Part shown: positions 1 to 6,297 of the stretch, in pieces
Layout: the number at the start of each line of letters is the position of its first letter
Position numbering within the stretch: position 1 is the stretch's first letter
NCBI GenBank assembly: GCA_035253585.1
Contig: DATFBY010000119.1
Location: 1-9,344 of the forward strand
Length of the DNA: 9,344 nucleotides
From: DATFBY01 sp035253585
GTDB taxonomy: Bacteria; Gemmatimonadota; Gemmatimonadetes; Gemmatimonadales; Gemmatimonadaceae
Direction of reading: 5' to 3'
Notes under the pieces: model-generated
Told to the model about the DNA's origin: nothing
Databases searched by the model: none
What the model saw: the letters and a program-made list of their open reading frames with translations, nothing else
Position numbers and translations under genes: made by a program

Positions 1-1302
1 CAGGATCCGGCGCTGCGGCGCAAGCATGGTCTGCCGGCGCTACCCCGGGCAGCCACGACCGCGCGGCCCGCGATTGGCCGTGGATGGGCGACGTCGGACA
101 TCACCGTGTCGACGTCGGCTGATCAGACGCCGCTCGCACCGGGCAACAAGGTCTCCGACGTCGTGCGCGGCAGCAGGCGCGTCGCCCGCTTCGTCTCGGA
201 TGTGCCCGTGCATCCGCGCTTCTCGGTTCAGTCGGCGCGCTACGCGGAGAAGCACCGGCGGCACGCCGGCATCGACCTCGCGGTCTACTACCATCCTCGT
301 CATGCGTGGAACGTCGACCGCATGCTCGACGCGCTCGCGGCGTCGCTCGACTACTACCAGGCGAGCTTCGGTCCGTATCCCTTCGACCACGCCCGGATCG
401 TCGAATTTCCCAGCTATAACGAGTTCGCTCAGGCTTTGCCCGGTACGATCCCGTATTCGGAGACAGTGGGGTTCATCTCCGATTTCGACGAGCCGGATCA
501 GATCGACTACGTCACCTATCTGACCGCGCACGAGATGGCGCATCAGTACTGGGCGCATCAGGTCGTGGGGGCGGACATGGAGGGGCGAGAGGTGCTGTCC
601 GAGACGCTCTCCCAGTATTCGGCGCAGATGGTGATGAAGAAGCTCCGCGGCAAGGATTACATGCGCCGCTACCTGCAGTACGAGCTCGACCGCTATCTCG
701 AGGGGCGAGCATATACCGGCGGCGCGGAGCCCGCGCTCGTCCGCGTGGCCGGGGAGGACCACGTCACGTACCGCAAGGGAGCGCTCGTCATGTACATGCT
801 CCAGGAGCGGCTGGGCGAGGACGCGGTCAACCGGGCGCTGAGGAATCTGCTGCAGCGCTACAGGTTCAAGGGAGCGCCCTACCCGCACTCGCTCGATCTC
901 GTCGCCGCGTTGCGCGCGGAAGCGAGAACAACCGAAGAGCAGACACTGATCACCGACCTCTTCGAGCGCGTCACGCTGTACGATCTGAAGGTCAGCCAGC
1001 CGACGGCGGTGCGGCGCCCCGACGGCAAATGGGATGTGACGGTGCCGGTCGAGGCGAAGAAATTCTACGGGGAGACGGAGACGCCACTCGCCGAGCGGAT
1101 CGAGATCGGCCTTTTCACCGCCGAGCCCGGCCGCGACGTCTTCGACGAATCGAAGGTGCTCGTCATGGAACGCCGGCCGGTCCGCTCCGGTAAGCAACTG
1201 CTCAAGTTCGTGAGCGACACGAAGCCGACCCATGCTGGCGTCGATCCGTACAATTTCTACATCGACCGGAACGCCGCTGACAACGTGCTGCCGGTGATCT
1301 GA
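1..1302 (+). CDS. M1-family zinc aminopeptidase domain, C-terminal part (ABC-2 permease/M1 fusion type), 5'-partial
   Basis: The frame is open from base 1, so this is the last 433 codons of a longer protein; the in-frame GTG at 106 is internal and not a credible start. A gluzincin zinc site is visible: HEMAH at window codons 177-181 and a downstream glutamate in LSET at codon 201. YRKG at codons 257-260 matches the region of the catalytic tyrosine in M1 enzymes. The canonical GAMEN exopeptidase motif is not seen; PGTIPYSET occupies its place. The region after about codon 330 looks like the beta-rich tail of this group. From family knowledge, proteins with this style of zinc site and tail carry an N-terminal ABC-2 permease domain and total over 1000 residues; the membrane half would lie left of the window. 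Predicted role: zinc-dependent peptide hydrolysis on the outer face of the inner membrane, linked to an ABC exporter. Confident for M1, moderate for the permease fusion. Confidence 0.88.
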   Translation, partial: QDPALRRKHGLPALPRAATTARPAIGRGWATSDITVSTSADQTPLAPGNKVSDVVRGSRRVARFVSDVPVHPRFSVQSARYAEKHRRHAGIDLAVYYHPRHAWNVDRMLDALAASLDYYQASFGPYPFDHARIVEFPSYNEFAQALPGTIPYSETVGFISDFDEPDQIDYVTYLTAHEMAHQYWAHQVVGADMEGREVLSETLSQYSAQMVMKKLRGKDYMRRYLQYELDRYLEGRAYTGGAEPALVRVAGEDHVTYRKGALVMYMLQERLGEDAVNRALRNLLQRYRFKGAPYPHSLDLVAALRAEARTTEEQTLITDLFERVTLYDLKVSQPTAVRRPDGKWDVTVPVEAKKFYGETETPLAERIEIGLFTAEPGRDVFDESKVLVMERRPVRSGKQLLKFVSDTKPTHAGVDPYNFYIDRNAADNVLPVI

Positions 1303-1414
1303 AACAGGATTCCGAGCCTGAGCATGTCGCGCGCATGCCGCTCCAGCACTGAACCGCCCGTTCGAGAGTGTCTTGGCCGTCAAGCCTAATACAAATACTT
1401 GCATGAGGCTTCCC
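1303..1414. other. Convergent intergenic gap with a weak inverted repeat
   Basis: This gap separates the stop of the peptidase gene on the plus strand from the stop of the HTH gene on the minus strand. It holds one imperfect inverted repeat, AAGCCT at 1382-1387 against AGGCTT at 1406-1411, with an 18-base AT-richer loop. A second weak structure, GCATG against CATGC, lies near 1322-1338. Neither is followed by a T run on either strand, so a bidirectional terminator function is only a guess from position. No gene or promoter was seen here. Confidence 0.3.
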
Positions 1415-1792
1415 TCACACACCCTCGCGGCTTCGCGGAGGAACGTTGAAGCGTCGGTACCGATCCCGTGAAACGGGCCTGACCTCCACGCGCACGCCCA
1501 CCCGAGCGAGCATGTCGATGAGCGTCTCACTATTGAACTTCTCGATGTGTCGGTTGAGCAGATTGCTCGCCCGCGGTTGCGAGATCCCGAAGATGTGAAC
1601 GAGCGCCGGCCAACCGAGTTGGTCATCGCGGGCAATATCCAGCAGGAGGTCGAGGAGCTTCCCGCGGACGCGCATGTGTTCCATCTCCGGGCCGCCGAAT
1701 CGCGAGTGCCGCTGTTTCATCGGCCCACGCTGCGGCGGCAGCGCTCCGGTTGCGTCATCGAACGACGCCGACTCGGCGCATCCGGCCAACAT
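1415..1792 (-). CDS. XRE/HigA-type helix-turn-helix protein (HTH_37-like), orphan
   Basis: A 125-residue protein whose residues about 43-106 match the layout of the HTH_37/COG5606 antitoxin-like regulators: an amphipathic helix (RGKLLDLLLDIA), a helix-turn-helix with ALVHIFGISQPRASNLLN, then the typical FNSETLIDMLARVGVRVEV tail. It probably binds DNA as a dimer. The start is uncertain. The ATG at 1792 is preceded directly by AAAGGAGG with no spacer, which is poor geometry; the TTG codon next to it, or ATGs at 1720 and 1675, are alternatives, and the last has GGAG nine bases upstream. The first 24 residues look unlike the family. The gene follows the BTAD regulator stop by 14 bases, so the two are likely co-transcribed. 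HigA relatives normally sit beside a HigB toxin; no toxin-like ORF is seen on either side. It may therefore be a plain regulator. Confidence 0.8.
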   Translation of the reverse strand: MLAGCAESASFDDATGALPPQRGPMKQRHSRFGGPEMEHMRVRGKLLDLLLDIARDDQLGWPALVHIFGISQPRASNLLNRHIEKFNSETLIDMLARVGVRVEVRPVSRDRYRRFNVPPRSREGV

Positions 1793-1806
1793 CCTCCTTT
1801 ACGGTG

Positions 1807-4578
1807 TCACCGCGGCAACACGTGCGCGAAGTCCACCTGATCGATGGCGGTCTGACCGAGCGAGCCGAACCACCGCTGCGCCTCCGCGGTCCGGCCGAGA
1901 CTGCGCAGGAGCTCCCCGCGCACGTACCGCTCCAGCGCCTGGCTGCCGAGCGGAGAATCGAGCAGACCCTCCGAGATCGTTAGGCGTCCGCGCTCGAGCC
2001 GCTCCAGCGCCGCCTCACGCTCGCCACGCGCGGCCAGCACATGCCCGCGCACGCTCTCGCTCAGCCCGCGCGCCAGCTCGCGCGCTTCCCACTCCGCCGA
2101 GCCGGGCGCGCCGCGGAGTGTCGCCAGCCGCCGCGCGTCGCGTTCTGCACCCTCGAAATCCCCCAGTCGTATACGAAGCAGCGCCAGATAGTACAGCCGC
2201 ACGTGGTCGTGGAGACCATTGAAGACGGCGAAGATCGGGAACGTCGTCGTTGGCGCCCTTCCATCCCATCGCTCGAGCGTATCGCGAGCGGATTCCAGCA
2301 CCTCGCGCGGAGCGGGCACGAAGGGAAGGGTAAGAATCCGAGCACGAGTCTCGAGGGCGATCACAGGCACGATCGGCACGACGCTGTCGACGTGAGAAAG
2401 CGCCTCACGCCAGCGGCCGCGCGCCACCGCGAGATCGGCGAGGTGCAGATGTCCAATGGCGCGGAATTCCGGCGCGCGCGACGGCTCGAGAAGGAGCCTG
2501 CTGATTCGCTCAGCTCCATCCAGATCGCGCACGTAGAGCGCCACACGCATCGCGGTCACTCGCACGACCTCGTCCTTTGCGCCGCGCAGCTGGCCTACCG
2601 CCGCTCCCTGCGCCACCGTGTCGCGAAGTACGAACGCGCGCTCGGCGTCGAGCTCGGGCACCTCGGACGGGTGCGTCTGCGGCAGCAGCTTCTCGATCAG
2701 CGAATCGGCCTCGGCCGCTCGCCGCTCCCACATGGCGATGCGCATCAAATGAAGCAGCGCGCCGCGGTGCTCCGGCTCGAGCGCGAGCACGTGCTCGAAC
2801 GCTTCGCGCGACTCGGCGAACGAGCGGCCGCGAGCGGGGTTCCCGTGGTAGAGCAGATCACCCAGCTGATACCACCCTTCGACTTCGTCGGGGTAGTTGG
2901 CGACGAGATAACGATACTGCGCCTCCGCCTGGTCCAGGCGGCCGGTGCGAAACGCTTCGTACGCCTCGACGAGGAGCCGTGCGCGCCGCGTGAGGCGCGA
3001 CGCGAACCTGACGGCGCGACGACTGCTGTTGACGACCGAATCCCACCCGCCGTGCGCAGCCCACAGGGCGGTGTTGCTGAGCTGGTAGTGGGCAAGCGCG
3101 AAGGTGCTGTCGCCCAGCGCGGCGCGCTCGAACGCTGCGACTGCCGCCTCGTAGCGTGCCTCGCGGTAGTGGGAGACGCCCTCGAGATACGCCTTGAGCG
3201 CTGGGAGCGACGTCGTCGTATGCGCGGCAAGTCCGGTGAGCCGGTCGGGCGACTCCTCGGGATATCCCGCGAGCAGCTTTCGGGTGAGCTCGTCCACCAG
3301 CCTGAAGAGGTCGGCGCTTGGCCCCTCGACGGTGCCGCGAGCGAGCGCGCCACTGCGGCGCTGGTCGTACAGTGCGGCGTTGATACGCAATCGATCGCCG
3401 GCGACGACGGCGTCGCCGAGAACGAAGAGTCCCGCGCCAAACCGACTGGCGAGCGCGCGCGCACCGGGGAGCGTCGTTAGGTCTTCCGGGTCGGTCTTCG
3501 CCGATTCGACCAGCAGGGCCCGTGGATCAACGGCGCGCAGTGACCCGGCCCCGTCGAGGTTCGTGCTGAGGAGATCGACCATCCCGTTCGCCAGGAACTG
3601 GACGCCGTCCCCGCCGCTCACGGCGAAGGGGATGACCGCGACGGTGTTCGCCGAGAATGGCACGCTCGCTTCGCGACTTTCGACGAAGACGCCGAGCGCG
3701 GTCACGATGAAGAGGATGGCGAGCGCTGGGATCACGAGGCGCGGACGCCACCGGCGTCGTTGATGCACCGATGCGGGCTCCGTCACCACCGTGGTGATCG
3801 GTGGAGGCACCGAAGGCGGAACCGGGCGCGAGCCGACACGCGCGGTGAGGTCGGCGCCCAACGCGGCAACCCGCGCGCTCGGCATGAGCTGGAACTCACG
3901 CTCGAGCCGCACCCGCAGGCGATGGTACTCATCGCGGGCGCCGAGCTCCGCCTCGGGGGTGCCTGGCGCCTCGAGCGCCTTCAATCGATGGATGGCGGCG
4001 TCTTCCGACAGCGGATCGACGTCCAGCCATCGCGCGGCCACGGTCGCGCATTCCTCCCACCGGCCAGCATCCCGAAGACTGGCGCACCGCAGGCGGCACG
4101 CCTTGACGAAGAGGTCGTGGAGATGTTTGCGCTGGCGCTCGACCCAATGCTCGAAGCGCGCCGACCCGCCGACGTATACGCCCTCGAGAAACTCGCCACC
4201 GTAGAGCTCGATTGCCCGCTCGTACTCCTGACGTTGCACGGCCGTCGCGAAGTCCGTCGCGTCGACAGCCACCGGGGCGCCGGGGGCCAGCGCAACCTCC
4301 GACCGCCCGATGGATATGGCGTCGCGCCCAACCACACGCCTGAGGTGGGAGAGAGCGTCGCTCAGGGAATGGCGGGCTCGCGTCTCCTCCTGATCACCCC
4401 AGAACATCTCCACCAGCACATCGCGCGAGAGCGGGCGACGCTCGAGGGCGAGCACCGCCAACACGGCGATCTTGCGTCGCCGTTTCTGGAGCGACTCCTC
4501 CTCGGTGCCATCCGGCGCGAGGAGCGCCAGACGTCCGAGCGTGATGAGTCGAGAGGTGTGGGGCGAGGGGGAGTCCAT
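1807..4578 (-). CDS. Membrane-tethered BTAD/SARP-type transcriptional regulator with TolB-like and TPR domains
   Basis: A 923-residue one-component regulator. Residues about 8-98 form an OmpR/SARP-type winged helix (RHSLSDALSHLRRVVG lies in its recognition region). Residues 100-245 form the bacterial transcriptional activator (BTAD) domain, with ELYGGEFLEG and WVERQR typical. A Pro-rich linker (252-260) and a basic RRRWRPR patch precede a single hydrophobic membrane segment at about 281-299; the positive-inside rule puts the DNA-binding half in the cytoplasm. Residues 312-440 (NTVAVIPFAVSG onward) resemble the TolB N-terminal-like domain of CadC/adenylate-cyclase-type regulators, and helical TPR-like repeats run from about 460 to the C terminus; both would be periplasmic. 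No other in-frame start exists before an upstream stop, yet no Shine-Dalgarno is visible before the ATG, so a short leader or leaderless mRNA is possible. It is divergent from an operon of exported proteins, its most obvious target. The signal sensed is unknown. Confidence 0.9.
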   Translation of the reverse strand: MDSPSPHTSRLITLGRLALLAPDGTEEESLQKRRRKIAVLAVLALERRPLSRDVLVEMFWGDQEETRARHSLSDALSHLRRVVGRDAISIGRSEVALAPGAPVAVDATDFATAVQRQEYERAIELYGGEFLEGVYVGGSARFEHWVERQRKHLHDLFVKACRLRCASLRDAGRWEECATVAARWLDVDPLSEDAAIHRLKALEAPGTPEAELGARDEYHRLRVRLEREFQLMPSARVAALGADLTARVGSRPVPPSVPPPITTVVTEPASVHQRRRWRPRLVIPALAILFIVTALGVFVESREASVPFSANTVAVIPFAVSGGDGVQFLANGMVDLLSTNLDGAGSLRAVDPRALLVESAKTDPEDLTTLPGARALASRFGAGLFVLGDAVVAGDRLRINAALYDQRRSGALARGTVEGPSADLFRLVDELTRKLLAGYPEESPDRLTGLAAHTTTSLPALKAYLEGVSHYREARYEAAVAAFERAALGDSTFALAHYQLSNTALWAAHGGWDSVVNSSRRAVRFASRLTRRARLLVEAYEAFRTGRLDQAEAQYRYLVANYPDEVEGWYQLGDLLYHGNPARGRSFAESREAFEHVLALEPEHRGALLHLMRIAMWERRAAEADSLIEKLLPQTHPSEVPELDAERAFVLRDTVAQGAAVGQLRGAKDEVVRVTAMRVALYVRDLDGAERISRLLLEPSRAPEFRAIGHLHLADLAVARGRWREALSHVDSVVPIVPVIALETRARILTLPFVPAPREVLESARDTLERWDGRAPTTTFPIFAVFNGLHDHVRLYYLALLRIRLGDFEGAERDARRLATLRGAPGSAEWEARELARGLSESVRGHVLAARGEREAALERLERGRLTISEGLLDSPLGSQALERYVRGELLRSLGRTAEAQRWFGSLGQTAIDQVDFAHVLPR
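3682..3738 (-). other. Single transmembrane segment of the BTAD regulator
   Basis: These bases encode residues 281-299 of the regulator, an uninterrupted hydrophobic run (LVIPALAILFIVTALGVFV) directly after the basic RRRWRPR patch. It is the only clear membrane span in the protein and divides the DNA-binding half from the TolB/TPR half. The topology is inferred from the charge bias. Confidence 0.8.
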
Positions 4579-4662
4579 GCGTCGGCGCGATGCGGCCCGC
4601 CAAAATGAGCGGAGGACCGGGGGCGCGCAACGGCGAGCCCATCAAAACTCCGATGCCCCAAC

Positions 4663-4690
4663 GTGTTGACGGTGTTGAGGCGGTGTCGAG
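4663..4690 (+). repeat. Three direct octamer repeats, candidate operator for the BTAD regulator
   Basis: GTGTTGAC at 4663-4670, GTGTTGAG at 4672-4679 and GTGTCGAG at 4683-4690 are head-to-tail copies starting 9 and 11 bases apart, about one helical turn. Known SARP/BTAD winged-helix proteins bind direct heptamers phased at about 11 bp, several with a TCGAG core, which the third copy contains. The position in the divergent gap suits autoregulation and control of the plus-strand operon. The repeats are seen directly; binding is inference. Confidence 0.5.
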
Positions 4691-4694
4691 ATCG

Positions 4695-4723
4695 GCCCCC
4701 ACATTTCTCGCCGCTCGGGGGGC
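4695..4723 (+). other. GC-rich inverted repeat in the probable 5' leader of the OmpA-like gene
   Basis: GCCCCC at 4695-4700 pairs with GGGGGC at 4718-4723 around a 17-base loop. It ends 11 bases before the GAGGAG ribosome site, so if transcribed it could affect translation initiation or mRNA stability. Function is inferred from position only. Confidence 0.35.
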
Positions 4724-4746
4724 AATTCGTCAGTGAGGAGATGGAG

Positions 4747-5406
4747 ATGATGAGACTGGTGGTCGCGCTCGCGCTCCTGGTGGGAGCGAGCCAGCTGGCT
4801 ATGCCGGCGCACGCGAACGCGCAGATCCTGAAGAAAATCCGGGACCAGGTGGAGAAGAAGGTCGAAGCGTCAAAGGCCAGGGCTGACAGCGCTGCCGTGG
4901 CCCGCGCCGGCCGTACGGTGGACTCCACCCTCGCCAAGACCGGGCGCGTCCTGGACACGGCGGTGAGCAAGACGGCCGGCGTTGCCGACGCAGTTGTCAG
5001 CAAGACGGGGGAAATCGTGTCGAGCGCCGCGGGCGCGTTGAGCGGCGCCGAGGACGAAGAGAAGCTCGTCGCCGAGCTCGAGAAGGGACGGTTGGTCCTC
5101 GCGGAGGTGAGTTTCGTCGAGGGGACAGGCGAGCTCGCCGAATCCTCGGAGCCCCACCTCCAGCGCCTCGCGAAGGTTCTCCGGGATCAGTCAGCAACCT
5201 TCGTGATCGAGGGGCATGTGGACGACGGGGGGAACGCCGCCACCAACCAGGCTCTCTCCGAAAAACGCGCGGCGGCCGTGAAGGCGCGCCTCGTCACCGC
5301 CGGTGTGCCCGCCGAGCGGCTGTTCGCCATGGGTCTCGGCGCCACGCGGCCGCCGGCGGACCCTAACGCGAGCTACGCGCGCATCGAAGTCGCCCGCATG
5401 AAATGA
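4747..5406 (+). CDS. Exported OmpA-like peptidoglycan-binding protein with hendecad-repeat stalk
   Basis: A 219-residue protein from ATG 4747; GAGGAG at 4735-4740 is six bases upstream (ATG 4750 is equally possible, and an upstream in-frame GTG at 4663 lies in the operator repeats and is rejected). Residues 1-25 are a signal peptide with a probable cleavage at AHANA|Q. Residues 26-50 are charged and helical. Residues 57-100 contain four 11-residue units, three of them sharing D..(L/V)(A/S)KT, which suggests a right-handed helical stalk. Residues about 115-215 form an OmpA/MotB C-terminal domain: GHVDDGG at 156-162 and LSEKRA at 170-175 keep the Asp and Arg known to bind the diaminopimelate of peptidoglycan in OmpA relatives. 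The usual final NRRVE motif is replaced by ARIEVARMK, so the last helix is divergent. Probable role: tethering an envelope component to the cell wall. It is the first gene of the plus-strand operon. Confidence 0.88.
   Translation: MMRLVVALALLVGASQLAMPAHANAQILKKIRDQVEKKVEASKARADSAAVARAGRTVDSTLAKTGRVLDTAVSKTAGVADAVVSKTGEIVSSAAGALSGAEDEEKLVAELEKGRLVLAEVSFVEGTGELAESSEPHLQRLAKVLRDQSATFVIEGHVDDGGNAATNQALSEKRAAAVKARLVTAGVPAERLFAMGLGATRPPADPNASYARIEVARMK
4915..5046 (+). repeat. Four tandem 33-base (11-residue) coding repeats
   Basis: Units at 4915-4947, 4948-4980, 4981-5013 and 5014-5046 encode TVDSTLAKTGR, VLDTAVSKTAG, VADAVVSKTGE and IVSSAAGALSG. The first three are clearly related; the fourth is degenerate. 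The DNA has diverged more than the protein, which points to old duplication held by selection on helix periodicity. Confidence 0.65.
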
Positions 5407-5453
5407 ACGTCGTCTCGATGCACTACCACCATTCATTCAATACGAGGTCTCGC

Positions 5454-6290
5454 ATGCGCTGCCGCTTACGTCACCTAACTCTCGGCCTGGGGCTGGTACT
5501 CGCTCTGACAATGCCGGCCGAAGTTATCGCCGCCCAGTCCTGCACGCTCGAGTACTACCGAGCCGATAACATGTGGGAGAGCTGGGGAAGCGGGAACCTC
5601 GGGGCCGAGACGATCACGCTTCAGCCGGGGCAGAAGAAGAGCTTCACTACCGACTGGGCGTATGAGAAAAAGCGAAACGACGGCACGACCTACTACGGCA
5701 GCCACCTGCGTTTCGCCGTCAACCGTGGCACTGGCTCGGTGCAGGTGCGAGTTCGCGGGCCGATGCTGATCCTCATCAAGCCGGCCGGTCTCGTCCTCGA
5801 CGCGAGATCGGGAATCATGGTCAACGTGAACAACGTGACGCACTACGTACGAGCGTACGGGTTGAGCGACGTGCTCAGACTCGGAGGCTTGCACGTCCTT
5901 CGGCCAGGCGACATGGCCGTGTACAGACATGATCTGGCGGAGATCGGCTGCCCGGGCGCCGAGACCACCAACACGGCGCCGCCCGCGCTGCCGGAGCCGC
6001 CGCCTCAGCCGGTCCTGCTCTCGCTCACCGGCACGCCAGCCACGCCGACGACGACCACGCTCGCGGTCACGGTCGCGGCTCAGGATGCGAAGACGAATGC
6101 GCCTCTCAGTGGCCAGGTAACGATCAACGGCGTTGCCGGTGCAACCGGTCAGGCGATCACCTACAACCGCTGCAGTGACACGATCGAGCTCGAGGACACG
6201 CGCGGCGTCACGCGAACGCGAACCGTTCGCGTGCCGTGCGAAGGCACGGTGAAGATCGCCGGCTATCCTGACACGTACTTCACATTCTGA
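5454..6290 (+). CDS. Exported two-domain protein of unknown function with two likely disulfides
   Basis: A 278-residue protein not recognised. The ATG at 5454 is chosen because GAGG (5444-5447) lies six bases upstream and a signal peptide follows at once (residues 1-28, cleavage near VIAAQ). A longer form from ATG 5403 would overlap the previous stop as ATGA but puts 17 polar residues before the signal. The first mature domain (about 29-168) is rich in beta-type sequence and is bounded by Cys30 and Cys166. A Pro-rich linker (176-186) joins it to a C-terminal domain (187-278) with an Ig-like, Thr/Val-alternating pattern holding Cys240 and Cys262. The cysteine placement suggests one disulfide per domain, in an oxidising compartment. 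It sits between two other exported genes, 47 bases after the first and seven before the next. A binding or adhesive role is possible but unproven. Confidence 0.8.
   Translation: MRCRLRHLTLGLGLVLALTMPAEVIAAQSCTLEYYRADNMWESWGSGNLGAETITLQPGQKKSFTTDWAYEKKRNDGTTYYGSHLRFAVNRGTGSVQVRVRGPMLILIKPAGLVLDARSGIMVNVNNVTHYVRAYGLSDVLRLGGLHVLRPGDMAVYRHDLAEIGCPGAETTNTAPPALPEPPPQPVLLSLTGTPATPTTTTLAVTVAAQDAKTNAPLSGQVTINGVAGATGQAITYNRCSDTIELEDTRGVTRTRTVRVPCEGTVKIAGYPDTYFTF
6209..6249 (+). other. Two adjacent perfect hairpins inside the 3' end of a coding region
   Basis: CACGCGAACG at 6209-6218 is the exact reverse complement of CGTTCGCGTG at 6224-6233, with a five-base loop. CCGTGC at 6234-6239 then pairs with GCACGG at 6244-6249 around a GAAG loop. 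Both lie about 40-80 bases before the stop of the two-domain protein gene, just ahead of the next gene. They could damp read-through or protect mRNA ends. They may also be a by-product of repeated Arg-Thr/Val codons in GC-rich coding sequence. Confidence 0.4.
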
Positions 6291-6297
6291 CCCGACC

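Larger units (their letters stand above)
4579..4746. promoter_or_regulatory. Divergent control region between the regulator and the exported-protein operon
   Basis: This 168-base gap separates the regulator start on the minus strand from the OmpA-like gene start on the plus strand and must hold both promoters. Within it are three direct octamer repeats (4663-4690), a GC-rich inverted repeat (4695-4723) and the ribosome site of the plus-strand gene (GAGGAG, 4735-4740). TTGACG at 4666-4671 could be a plus-strand -35 element embedded in the repeats, but no good -10 lies at the expected distance. No convincing promoter for the minus-strand gene was found by eye. Confidence 0.6.

Noticed and set aside
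40..1635. Long minus-strand open frame (531 codons) across the peptidase gene
   Set aside because: It lies opposite a frame with a clear zinc-peptidase signature and overlaps the HTH gene. Its sequence is Arg/His/Leu-rich with no recognisable domain, as expected from GC-rich antisense codon bias.
2041..3480. Long plus-strand open frame (479 codons) opposite the BTAD regulator
   Set aside because: The minus-strand frame encodes recognisable BTAD, membrane, TolB-like and TPR parts over the same bases. The plus-strand frame is low-complexity Arg-rich sequence.
4663..4746. GTG at 4663 as the start of the OmpA-like gene
   Set aside because: It would put 28 polar residues before the signal peptide and would make the operator-like repeats coding. 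The ATG at 4747 has a well-spaced GAGGAG.
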